Source of the DNA: Kribbella aluminosa
GTDB taxonomy: Bacteria > Actinomycetota > Actinomycetes > Propionibacteriales > Kribbellaceae
Assembly (NCBI RefSeq): GCF_017876295.1
Contig: NZ_JAGINT010000001.1
Coordinates: 2,108,001 to 2,172,000, forward strand
DNA: 64,000 bases
Direction of reading: 5' to 3'
In this document: positions 42,435-50,676 of the stretch, piece by piece
How the letters are laid out: every line of letters begins with the position of its first letter
Position numbering within the stretch: position 1 is the stretch's first letter
Position numbers and translations under genes: made by a program
The notes under the pieces: generated by a model
What the model saw: only the letters and a program-made list of their open reading frames with translations
Databases searched by the model: none
What the model was told of the DNA's origin: nothing

Positions 42435-43157
42435 TCATTGCGACGCCTCGGAAATCCTTCCGCGGAACGCCCGCACGACGTCCGGGTCCCCGGCGACGTC
42501 GATCGCGTCCTCGCCGGCCCGCCCCCACAACCACAGGTAGACCTGCGTCGGATCACCGGTCACCTCGGCCGCCGCGGCACCCTCGGCCCCTTGCCGTACG
42601 TCGACACTCGTCGCGTCGACGACCACCGTCCAGGACCGGCCCGCCGCGGTCAGCCGGATCGTGGCCTCGACCGGGTACTCGGTGTCGCCCTCCTCCCACC
42701 ACGGGCCGCCGACCGTCGGGTACAGCACCTCGTCGATCCCGTCGAGGGCCAGCTCCGGGTCGATCGGCGAGACCGCGTCGTGCGCCTGCTCGACGTCGAT
42801 CCGGTGGATCACGGTCTCGTGCACCATCCGCCGGTGCCAGAACGCCGACGTGCTGTCCCGCGGGTTGAAGGTCCAGGTCGGCCGGTCGGTCCCGGCGCTC
42901 TCCAGCGCGTCGACGACCGCCTGCCGCGCCTCGTCGTACCACTTGAACGTGTCCAGCCCGGAGAAGTCCGGCGGCCACGGATCAGGGAGCGCGCCGAGCT
43001 TCAGCACCTCGACCTTGTGCACGTACACCTGCGCGACGTGCCGCACCACGTCGTCGACCGTCCACCCGGGACAACTGGGCACCGCGGCACCCAGCCCACG
43101 ACGCGCCACCTCACCCAGCCGCACACTCTCGGTCCGCAAGTGATCCAGATATCTCAT
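42435..43157 (-). CDS. Maleylpyruvate isomerase-family (mycothiol-dependent, DinB-like) protein
   Basis: 240 residues from ATG 43155-43157. The N-terminal four-helix metal-binding domain has AAVPSCPGWTVDDVVRHVAQ and WHRRMVHETVIHRIDVEQA, supplying the histidine ligands; a small C-terminal MDMPI domain follows (TGDPTQVYLWLWGRAG). Members use mycothiol, the thiol of actinobacteria, for isomerisation or conjugation. It is divergent from a MarR regulator; GGCACAGTGCC (43161-43171) directly upstream is a likely operator. The longer upstream frame overlaps the MarR gene and is rejected. Confidence 0.85.
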   Translation of the reverse strand: MRYLDHLRTESVRLGEVARRGLGAAVPSCPGWTVDDVVRHVAQVYVHKVEVLKLGALPDPWPPDFSGLDTFKWYDEARQAVVDALESAGTDRPTWTFNPRDSTSAFWHRRMVHETVIHRIDVEQAHDAVSPIDPELALDGIDEVLYPTVGGPWWEEGDTEYPVEATIRLTAAGRSWTVVVDATSVDVRQGAEGAAAAEVTGDPTQVYLWLWGRAGEDAIDVAGDPDVVRAFRGRISEASQ

Positions 43158-43211
43158 ACCGGCACAGTGCCAGACCCCACAGACAGTTTTCAGCGGGCTA
43201 AGGTTCCGCAC

Positions 43212-43715
43212 ATGGCGAGGAAGCGGGCGTTGCCGTTCGATCCGATCGACGAGGCGTCGCGGCAGTGGGGGCGGCGCTGGGGCGCCGTGGAGCAGATGCG
43301 CGCGGTCACGTCGTTGATGCGGGCGCAGCAGATCGTGATCAACGAGCTGGACGAGATCCTGCGCAAGCACGGGCTGACGTTCGCGCGGTTCGAGGCGCTG
43401 GTGCTGCTGACGTTCTCGCGGCGCGGGTCGCTGCCGCTCGGCAAGATGGGGGAGCGGCTGCAGGTGCACCCCACGTCCGTGACGTCGATCGTGCGCCGGC
43501 TGGAGGCGGCCGGGCTGGTGACCCGGACGCCGCACCCGGACGACGGACGGGCGGTGCTGTGCGAGATCACCCCCGAGGGCCGCGACCTGGTCGAACGCGC
43601 GACCGCCGACCTCGTCAAGGCGGACTTCGCCCTCTCCGGCCTCGACGACGACCAGCTGAAGATGCTCTGGTCCGTCCTCGAACCCCTGCGCCGCAACGCC
43701 GGCGACTTCTCCTAA
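43212..43715 (+). CDS. MarR-family transcriptional regulator
   Basis: 167 residues. Winged HTH: LTFARFEALVLLTFSRRGSL, KMGERLQVHPTSVTSIVRRL, wing HPDDGRAVLCEITPEGRDLV. MarR proteins are often released by aromatic or electrophilic ligands, which suits the divergent mycothiol-type enzyme gene 54 bp away. Just past the stop, CAGAACGGTTCCTGA (43721-43735) is repeated as CAGAACTGTTCCTGA (43736-43750). Confidence 0.9.
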   Translation: MARKRALPFDPIDEASRQWGRRWGAVEQMRAVTSLMRAQQIVINELDEILRKHGLTFARFEALVLLTFSRRGSLPLGKMGERLQVHPTSVTSIVRRLEAAGLVTRTPHPDDGRAVLCEITPEGRDLVERATADLVKADFALSGLDDDQLKMLWSVLEPLRRNAGDFS

Positions 43716-43750
43716 CAGAACAGAACGGTTCCTGACAGAACTGTTCCTGA
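43716..43750. repeat. Short tandem repeats after the MarR stop codon
   Basis: A 15-bp unit occurs twice (43721-43735, 43736-43750; one difference) after a partial CAGAA copy. The GAACnGTTC core is itself palindromic, so a protein-binding site is an alternative to simple slippage. Confidence 0.6.
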
Positions 43751-43813
43751 CACAGACCGTGACCGGACGCCTCGGAATCGTGTTACGCACATGCTAAAAG
43801 TTCATTTCCTACT

Positions 43814-43830
43814 GAAACTTCCCAAGTTTC
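43814..43830. promoter_or_regulatory. Inverted repeat before the peptide-transport operon
   Basis: GAAACTT-CCC-AAGTTTC in an AT-rich stretch about 84 bp before the first gene at 43914, followed by TTGACC (43835). It is a good operator candidate for the operon's own regulator at 50149 or the neighbouring MarR. Confidence 0.45.
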
Positions 43831-43913
43831 CCTATTGACCGTCATCGTGTCGGCGTCCAGGATCAGGGATCAAGCCGGCCCACCCCTGCAGGGCCGGGAT
43901 TCTGGAGGACCTC

Positions 43914-45500
43914 ATGAAGCGTGCTGCGGCCTTTCTGCTCGTAGGCACCCTCGCCTTGGCCGGCTGCTCCGGCGGCGGTTCGAAGACGCCGGCCGGCGGT
44001 GGGACGAAGTCGGTCTCGTTCGCCGTCTCCGATCCGGTCACCCTCAACCCCGGTCGCCAGACGATCGCGTTCGCCCAGGTCAAGGAGCTGTTCTCGAGCC
44101 TGACCTTCGTCAAGGCGGACGGGTCGCTGAGCTACCTGAACGCCGAGTCGGTGAAGTCGTCCGACGCGGTGCACTGGACCGTCAAACTGCGCCCGGGCTG
44201 GACTTTCCACAACGGCGAGAAGGTCACCGCCGGGAGCTACGTGAAGGCGTGGAGCACGGTCGCCTACGGCCCGAACGCCTGGGAGAACAGCGGCCAGCTC
44301 GTCAACATCGCCGGGTACGACGCGCTCAATCCAGCGAAGGGCAAGCCGGCCACGACGCAGCTGTCCGGCCTCAAGGTGATCGACGACCTGACATTCACGG
44401 TCACGCTGAAGAGCCCGGACGGGCAGTTCCCGGTCCAGCTCTCGCAGGCCCAGAGCGGATTCTTCCCGCTGCCGGAGGCGGCGTACAAGGACTTCGACGC
44501 GTTCGCCAAGCAGCCGATCGGCAACGGGCCGTTCGAGATGGTCGGCAGCTACACCGAGAACGAGCCGATGACCGTCAAGCGGTACGACGGGTACCAAGGC
44601 CCCAAGCCCAGCGTCGACGAGATCGTCTTCAAGCCGTACACCGACATGACGACGGCGTACACCGATGTGCAGGCCGGGAACACCGACATCGTGTTCGTCC
44701 CGGCCGCCCGGATGGCTCAGGTGAAGAAGGACTTCGCCGACCGGACGTACGTCTTCCAGGGCCTCGGCATGAACTACCTCGGCCTGCCGCTGTGGGACAA
44801 GCGGTACGCCGACGTCCGGGTCCGGCAGGCGATCTCGATGGCGATCGACCGGCAGGCCGTCAGCAACGTGATCTACGGCGGCATCTGGGAGCCCGCGACG
44901 GCACTGACACCGCCGGGTGAGCCTGGTACGCCGAAGGGCCTGTGCGGCGAGCTGTGCACCTTCAACCCGGCGAAGGCGAAGCAGCTCCTCGCCGAGGCGG
45001 GCGGCTTCAGCGGCACCATGGAGATCCGTTACCCGGGCGGCGCGGGCCTCGACGACCTCTACAACGCCTACGCGAACCAGCTCCGGCAGAACCTCGGGAT
45101 CAAGGAAGTGACCGCGACGCCGACCACGGACTTCCCCGAGTTCCAGAAGCTGCGCAACGAGAAGAAGCTGAGCGGCCCGTACTTCTCGCGCTGGGGTGCT
45201 CTCTACGCCAGCCAGCAGAACACGCTGCGCTCCTTCTACACCAAGGCCGGCGGCTGCGTGAACTGCATCCCGTACTACACCCCGCAGGTCGAGCAGCTGC
45301 TGGCCAAGGCGGACGCCCAGGTCGATCCGCAGAAGGCGATCGACGGGTACGTCGACGTACAGAAGGCGATCCTGAAGGACTTCCCGGCCCCGCCGATGTT
45401 CTTCGAGAAGTACACCTACGCGACCTCGGACCGGATCGCCAAGCTGGCCGAGGGCGCGGGCAGCCTCGAGCTCGAGAACACCACGCTGGCGGACAGTTGA
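43914..45500 (+). CDS. Oligopeptide/dipeptide ABC transporter, substrate-binding lipoprotein
   Basis: 528 residues. Signal MKRAAAFLLVGTLALAGC with lipobox LAGC; family 5 binding fold: VKELFSSLTFVKADGSLSYL, VHWTVKLRPGWTFHNGEKVT, MNYLGLPLWDKRYADVRVRQ, AISMAIDR. Ligand likely a short peptide, which the two hydrolases in the operon could process. An internal cysteine pair at GLCGELC and GGCVNC could form disulfides. The stop overlaps the next start by one base. Confidence 0.93.
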   Translation: MKRAAAFLLVGTLALAGCSGGGSKTPAGGGTKSVSFAVSDPVTLNPGRQTIAFAQVKELFSSLTFVKADGSLSYLNAESVKSSDAVHWTVKLRPGWTFHNGEKVTAGSYVKAWSTVAYGPNAWENSGQLVNIAGYDALNPAKGKPATTQLSGLKVIDDLTFTVTLKSPDGQFPVQLSQAQSGFFPLPEAAYKDFDAFAKQPIGNGPFEMVGSYTENEPMTVKRYDGYQGPKPSVDEIVFKPYTDMTTAYTDVQAGNTDIVFVPAARMAQVKKDFADRTYVFQGLGMNYLGLPLWDKRYADVRVRQAISMAIDRQAVSNVIYGGIWEPATALTPPGEPGTPKGLCGELCTFNPAKAKQLLAEAGGFSGTMEIRYPGGAGLDDLYNAYANQLRQNLGIKEVTATPTTDFPEFQKLRNEKKLSGPYFSRWGALYASQQNTLRSFYTKAGGCVNCIPYYTPQVEQLLAKADAQVDPQKAIDGYVDVQKAILKDFPAPPMFFEKYTYATSDRIAKLAEGAGSLELENTTLADS

Positions 45501-46879
45501 TGGCGGCAACGAACGGCGGCCCGCTCCAGGTGATCCTGGAGCGGGCCCACCGCGTCCCCGACCTGACGTCGTTCCCGGGTGTCGACGAGATCAACGCCCG
45601 CCTGGACGCGTTGGCGCAGCGGCATCCCGAGCTCGTCACCAGGCGCCGGATCGGTACGTCGAGACTCGGCGACCCGATCACCATGTACTCGATCGGCGAG
45701 GGTCCCGACCAGGCCCTCGTCTACGCCGGCGTGCACCCGAACGAGCCGATCGGGTTCTGGACCGCGATCCAGCTGGCCGCGGACCTGTGCGCCGATCCGG
45801 ACCTCCGGGCGACCTGCCGCTGGAACATCATCGGCTGTATCGACCCCGACGGCACCCGGCTCAACGAAGGCTGGTTCGCCGGGCCGTTCACCCGGGTCCA
45901 CTACGGCGCGAACTTCCACCGGCCGGCGCCGGCCGAGCAGGTCGAGTGGTCGTTCCCGTTCCAGTACAAGAACGCGTACTTCGACCAGGTGATGCCGGAG
46001 ACGCTCGCGCTGATGCGGGTGATCGACGAGCTGAAGCCGATCATCGCCGTCTCGTTGCACAACACCGAGCTCGGCGGCGTCTACTACTACGTCACCGCGG
46101 AGCTCGACGGGTTCGTCGACGATCTGCACGCGGTGGCCGCCTCGTTCGGGCTGCCGCTCGACCTCGGTGAGCCCGAGACGCCGGTCGCCCGGCCGATCGG
46201 GCCGGCGGTCTACGAGATGATCTCGGCCAAGGAGTCGTACGACTACGCCGAACGGCTCGGCCTGCCGACTCCGAACGAGTCGGGCAGTTCGTCGGCCGCG
46301 TACGCCGAACGGCACGGTACGGTCACCGTCGTCGCCGAGCTGCCGCACTGGACCCACCCGGCCGCGGACGACCGGACGCCGACCGACACGTCGTACCGGA
46401 TGCTGCTGGCGGACGCCGCCGACGAGCTCGAGCGGAACCTGCTGGCGCTGCACGAGATCTTCACCGAAGCACGTCCGTACCTGTCCGACGACTCGCAGCT
46501 GGTCCGCGGGACCGCGGCGTTCCTGCCGTACCTGCTCCGCCGTCCGGAACGCGACCGACGGCGGGCGGCCGGGATCGACCCCGGCCGGCTGGCGACCGTC
46601 GCGGAGGCGTTCTCGCTGCGCGACACCAACCGGATGTTCCGGCTTCGGTACGGCGGGATGCTGGTCCGTGCGATCGAGGGTGAGATCGCTCGGGGCGGCG
46701 CCGCGGCCGCGCTGTACGCACCGGCCGAACGGCTGCGGAAGTTGTACGGCGAGTGGCAGGCCGAGGCCGCGTCGCTCGACCCGGAACTGCGCACGATCCC
46801 GATCAAGGACCTGGTCGGAGTGCAGTACGCCGCGGCCCTGGCGCTGCTGGACGCGGTGCGGAGGAGGACGGACCGATGA
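45500..46879 (+). CDS. M14-family zinc carboxypeptidase
   Basis: 459 residues from ATG 45500. Zinc ligands HPNE (residues 75-78 region, GVHPNEPIGFW) and the later histidine in SLHNTELGG; CIDPDGTRLNEGWF contains the Asn-Glu/Arg region and VVAELPHWTHP the downstream acid. No signal peptide, so it should act on peptides after uptake. It lies between the binding protein and permease genes with overlaps at both ends, unusual for a peptide importer and a clue that the imported peptides need special trimming. Confidence 0.87.
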   Translation: MAATNGGPLQVILERAHRVPDLTSFPGVDEINARLDALAQRHPELVTRRRIGTSRLGDPITMYSIGEGPDQALVYAGVHPNEPIGFWTAIQLAADLCADPDLRATCRWNIIGCIDPDGTRLNEGWFAGPFTRVHYGANFHRPAPAEQVEWSFPFQYKNAYFDQVMPETLALMRVIDELKPIIAVSLHNTELGGVYYYVTAELDGFVDDLHAVAASFGLPLDLGEPETPVARPIGPAVYEMISAKESYDYAERLGLPTPNESGSSSAAYAERHGTVTVVAELPHWTHPAADDRTPTDTSYRMLLADAADELERNLLALHEIFTEARPYLSDDSQLVRGTAAFLPYLLRRPERDRRRAAGIDPGRLATVAEAFSLRDTNRMFRLRYGGMLVRAIEGEIARGGAAAALYAPAERLRKLYGEWQAEAASLDPELRTIPIKDLVGVQYAAALALLDAVRRRTDR

Positions 46880-47802
46880 TGCGCTTCACGGTCCGGCGGC
46901 TGATCGAGCTGGTCCTGGTCTTCTTCGGCGTCACGTTCGCGATCTACGCGGCGGTGTTCGCGCTGCCCGGTGACCCGATCTCCAGTCTCGGCGGTGACCA
47001 GCCGTTGTCGCCGGCGGTGGTGGAACGGATCCGCAACCTCTATCACCTCGACGACCCGCTGTGGTCGCAGTACCTGCGCTACCTCGGCCATCTGCTGACC
47101 GGTGACCTCGGCGTCGACTTCCGTGGCCGGTCGGTGGCCGAGCGGTTGGCGACCCGCTGGCCGGTGACGATGCGGCTGGCGTTGACGGCCTGGGTGATCC
47201 AGGTGGTGATCGGTGTCGGCCTCGGCCTGGTCGCCGGGTTGCGGAAGAACACCTGGATCGACCGTGGTGTGCTGATCCTGACGATCCTGATCGCGTCCGT
47301 GCCGATCTTCGTGATGGCGGTGACCGCGCAGCTGGTGTTCGGGGTCAAGCTGTCGCTGCTCCCGATCGCGGGTGTGACGGACGGCTGGCCGACGTCTTAC
47401 TTGCTGCCGGCAACGGTTCTGGCGGTCTACGGACTGGCCGCGGTGGCGCGGCTGACCCGGGGCAGCGTGGTGGACACGCTGAGCTCCGACTTCGTCCGTG
47501 CGCTGTGGGCGAAGGGCCTCAGCCGTCGTCGTGTGATCGGCGTGCACGTACTGCGGAACTCTGCGATCCCGGTGCTGACCTACCTCGCGATCGATCTCGG
47601 CGCGTTGCTGGGTGGGGCGGTCGTGACCGAAGGCATCTTCAACCTGCCCGGGGTCGGCCAGTTGCTGTTCGAGTCGATCCGGGTGCACGAAGGGCCGACG
47701 GTGGTCGGCATCGCGACCGCCCTGATCCTGATCTTCCTGCTGACGAGTGTGGTCGTCGACCTGCTCAACTCCCTCCTCGACCCGAGGATCCGCCATGACT
47801 GA
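46876..47802 (+). CDS. Oligopeptide ABC transporter permease (DppB-like)
   Basis: 308 residues from ATG 46876 (ATG 46879 also possible). First membrane segment LIELVLVFFGVTFAIYAAVF, long extracellular loop with PLSPAVVERIRNLYHLDDPL, EAA-type loop FVRALWAKGLSRRRVIGVHV followed by LRNSAIPVLTYLAIDLG. Overlaps the carboxypeptidase gene by four bases and the next permease by eight. Confidence 0.93.
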   Translation: MMRFTVRRLIELVLVFFGVTFAIYAAVFALPGDPISSLGGDQPLSPAVVERIRNLYHLDDPLWSQYLRYLGHLLTGDLGVDFRGRSVAERLATRWPVTMRLALTAWVIQVVIGVGLGLVAGLRKNTWIDRGVLILTILIASVPIFVMAVTAQLVFGVKLSLLPIAGVTDGWPTSYLLPATVLAVYGLAAVARLTRGSVVDTLSSDFVRALWAKGLSRRRVIGVHVLRNSAIPVLTYLAIDLGALLGGAVVTEGIFNLPGVGQLLFESIRVHEGPTVVGIATALILIFLLTSVVVDLLNSLLDPRIRHD

Positions 47803-48703
47803 TGCTCTGACACCGACGCCGCGCACGGTCGATCAGATCGCCGCGGGCGCTGAGCAGGACGCGCTCGTCAGCCGCGGTGTCTGGGCGACTGTTCGCCGGC
47901 GCGTGCTCTTCTGGCTGCCGCTCGCGGTGCTCGCCGTACTCCTGCTGATGGCGCTCGTCCCGCAGCTGTTCACCAGCACCGACCCACGCGCATGCGACAT
48001 CTCCGCGAGCGCCCGCCCGTCGTCGGCCGGCCATCCGTTCGGCCAGGATCTGCAGGGCTGTGACGTCTACGCGAGCGTCGTGCACGGCGCCCGCGCGTCG
48101 CTGTCGGTCGGCCTGGTCTGCACGTTGATCGCACTCGCCGTCGCCCTCCTCGTCGGAACCGTTGCCGGGTACGTCGGTGGCTGGGCGGACTCGGTGCTGG
48201 CCCGGTTGACCGACGTGTTCCTCGGATTCCCGTTCCTGCTCGGTGCGATCGTCGTACTGAACAGCCTCGGCGAACGATCGGTCCTGTCGGTGTCGCTGGT
48301 CCTCGCGGTGTTCTCCTGGCCGACGCTGGCGCGGATGGTGCGGACGACGGTCCGCGCGACCCGGCACGCGGAGTACGTCCAGGCCGCGAAGGCGATGGGG
48401 TTCCCGACCAGCCGGATCCTCAGCCACTACGTGCTGCCGAACTCGATCGGCCCGGTGCTCGCGGTCGCGACGCTGACCGTCGGCGGGGTGATCGTCGCGG
48501 AGTCGACGCTGACCTTTCTCGGCCTCGGGCTGCGGGCGCCGTCGATCTCGTGGGGTCTGCAGCTCGCCACCGCGCAGTCGCGGTTCCAGCAGGCGCCACA
48601 CACCCTGATCTACCCGGCGATGTTCCTCGCCGCGACGGTACTCAGCCTGATCACCCTCGGCGACGTGCTCCGCGACGCGGTGAACCCGAAGGGACGCTCC
48701 TGA
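47795..48703 (+). CDS. Oligopeptide ABC transporter permease (DppC-like)
   Basis: 302 residues. One N-terminal membrane segment (FWLPLAVLAVLLLMALVPQL), an extracellular loop with HPFGQDLQGCDVYASVVHGA, then the permease core with EYVQAAKAMGFPTSRILSHY followed by VLPNSIGPVLAVATL. This is the usual partner of DppB. ATG 47795 lies eight bases inside the preceding gene. Confidence 0.93.
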   Translation: MTDALTPTPRTVDQIAAGAEQDALVSRGVWATVRRRVLFWLPLAVLAVLLLMALVPQLFTSTDPRACDISASARPSSAGHPFGQDLQGCDVYASVVHGARASLSVGLVCTLIALAVALLVGTVAGYVGGWADSVLARLTDVFLGFPFLLGAIVVLNSLGERSVLSVSLVLAVFSWPTLARMVRTTVRATRHAEYVQAAKAMGFPTSRILSHYVLPNSIGPVLAVATLTVGGVIVAESTLTFLGLGLRAPSISWGLQLATAQSRFQQAPHTLIYPAMFLAATVLSLITLGDVLRDAVNPKGRS

Positions 48704-48734
48704 ATGCCCACCTACGAACAGAACGGACGCCGCC

Positions 48735-50156
48735 TTGTCCTTTGACATCGAGACCGCTCGCCAAGCTGCCCCCGCGATCGAGAACTGGCTCGAGTACCAG
48801 CGCCGCTACCTCCGGACGCCCGGAGTGCAGGCGGCGGTCCGGGCCGGCGACGAGGTCGTCCTCTCGGCAGCTCTCGGTCACAGCGACGAAGTCGCAGGAA
48901 CGCCGCTGCGGACCGATCACCTGTTCCGGATCGCCTCGCACAGCAAGACCTTCACCGCGACCTCGATCCTGCAACTCGCCGAGCAGGGCAAGGTCCGGCT
49001 CGACGACACGGTCGAGACCTACGTCCCGGAGCTGGCCGGCAGCGACCTGGCGACCGTCACCGTACGCGAACTCCTCGGCCACCAGGCCGGCGTGATCCGG
49101 GACGGCGTCGACAAGGACTACTGGCAGCTGATGGATCCGTTCCCGGACCGGGCCGCGCTGATCGAGCTGTGCCGGTCCGCCGGCCGGGTGTTCGAGCCGA
49201 ACGAGTACTTCAAGTACACGAACATCGGCTACTCGCTGCTCGGCCTGGTGATCGAGTCCGCGAGCGGGTCGACGTACGGCGAGTACGTCGCGAAGAACAT
49301 CGTGGACCGGCTCGGGCTGCCGAACACCGGCGCCGAGTGGGACCCGGCCCGGGCCGGTGAGTACGCCGCCGGGCATACCGGGCTGCTGGACGGGTACGAC
49401 GTACGCGAAGTCATCCCGCACGTGGACACCCGGGCGATGGCCGCGGCCACCGGGTTCTACTCGACCGCCGAAGACCTGACGGTGTACGGCGCCGCGCACT
49501 TCGTCGGGGCGGACGAACTGATCGGGGACGCGAGCAAACGGCTGCTGCAGCGCGACGAGAGCCTGGTGAACGCCAACGGCCGCGAGATCGGGCGCTACGG
49601 CCTCGGGATGGACATCGTCACGATCGGCGGGCGACGGCTGGTCGGCCACAGCGGCGGGTACCCGGGCCACATCACCCGGACCTTCATCGATCCGGTCGAC
49701 CGGATCGTCGTGTCGGTGCTCACCAACTGCATCGGCGGGCCGGCCGGCACGCTGGCCACGGGCGTCGTCAAACTGCTGAACCTCGCGGCGGAGCCACCGG
49801 CCGGTACGCAGGTGCCGAGCGACCTCGACGCCCGGCGGTTCTGCGGGAACTTCGCGAACCTGATGGGCGTGCTGAGCATCGCGCTGCTGGGCGGGCGGCT
49901 GGTCGCGTTCTTCCCCGCGGCGCCGGATCCGGCCGACAGCTACGAGGAGCTCCAGGTCGTCGACGAGAACACGCTGGCCGTCGTACCGGCGGCCGGGTAC
50001 GGGTCGATCGGTGAGAAGGTCGAGTACACGTGGGACGCCGACGGGCAGCCGTCGCTGGTCCGGTACGGCGGGAGCTCCCGCTGGCCGGTGGCGGCGTTCC
50101 GGGCCCGCCGTACCGCGCAGATCGCTGGGGCTGTTCTTGGAGGCCGGGATGAGTGA
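48735..50156 (+). CDS. Serine hydrolase of the beta-lactamase/D-Ala-D-Ala peptidase fold
   Basis: 473 residues. Ser-x-x-Lys in RIASHSKTFTATSI, Tyr-x-Asn in FKYTNIGYSLLG, and HSGGYPGH as the third motif; a C-terminal lipocalin-like region follows. No signal peptide. The only workable start is TTG 48735, with no good Shine-Dalgarno site; a short ATG frame at 48704 (MPTYEQNGRRLVL) stops in between and may promote coupling. D-amino acid peptidase or esterase activity on imported peptides is plausible from the operon. Confidence 0.82.
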   Translation: MSFDIETARQAAPAIENWLEYQRRYLRTPGVQAAVRAGDEVVLSAALGHSDEVAGTPLRTDHLFRIASHSKTFTATSILQLAEQGKVRLDDTVETYVPELAGSDLATVTVRELLGHQAGVIRDGVDKDYWQLMDPFPDRAALIELCRSAGRVFEPNEYFKYTNIGYSLLGLVIESASGSTYGEYVAKNIVDRLGLPNTGAEWDPARAGEYAAGHTGLLDGYDVREVIPHVDTRAMAAATGFYSTAEDLTVYGAAHFVGADELIGDASKRLLQRDESLVNANGREIGRYGLGMDIVTIGGRRLVGHSGGYPGHITRTFIDPVDRIVVSVLTNCIGGPAGTLATGVVKLLNLAAEPPAGTQVPSDLDARRFCGNFANLMGVLSIALLGGRLVAFFPAAPDPADSYEELQVVDENTLAVVPAAGYGSIGEKVEYTWDADGQPSLVRYGGSSRWPVAAFRARRTAQIAGAVLGGRDE

Positions 50157-50676
50157 CGAGCCGTTGTCGGACGACGACTGGGAGGAGGACACCCGCCGTG
50201 CGGACTTCGTCGAGCAGTTCGCCCTGCTACGAGAGCTGGCGGGTTCGCCGCGGATGGAGGGCCGCGTCCTCGGCTACCTGATGGTGAGCAACAAGCCGTA
50301 CGTCGCCTCGGCCGAACTGACCCGGGCGCTGTCGGCGAGCGCCGGGTCGATCTCGAGCGCCACCCGGCGGCTGATCGACCTCGGCTTCATCGGACGGCAC
50401 GCCGTACCGGGAGACAGGAACCACTACTTCAAGGTCGAGGACGACGTCTGGGGCAGCTTCCTGGCCGGGGAGCGGCGGTCCCTCGGCAAGCAACGCCAGC
50501 TGTTCGACGACATGATCGCGGAGCTCCCGGAAGGGATGGCCGGTCCGCGCAAGCGGCTGAAGAACGCGCGCAACTACTTCGACTGGCTGGCGAAGTACCA
50601 CCGGAAGATGCTCGCGGACTGGCAGGAGCACCGCGACAAGCTCGAAGCAGCGTCGGATCAGATGGAGGGCGAGTGA
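50149..50676 (+). CDS. GbsR/MarR-like winged-helix regulator
   Basis: 175 residues from ATG 50149, with GGAGG upstream. HTH region PRMEGRVLGYLMVSNKPYVA, ELTRALSASAGSISSATRRL, followed by HAVPGDRNHYFKVEDDVW. The remaining helices form a dimerisation coil. Embedded in the peptide operon between the serine hydrolase and the ATPase and overlapping both, so it is very probably the operon's own regulator. Confidence 0.85.
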   Translation: MSDEPLSDDDWEEDTRRADFVEQFALLRELAGSPRMEGRVLGYLMVSNKPYVASAELTRALSASAGSISSATRRLIDLGFIGRHAVPGDRNHYFKVEDDVWGSFLAGERRSLGKQRQLFDDMIAELPEGMAGPRKRLKNARNYFDWLAKYHRKMLADWQEHRDKLEAASDQMEGE

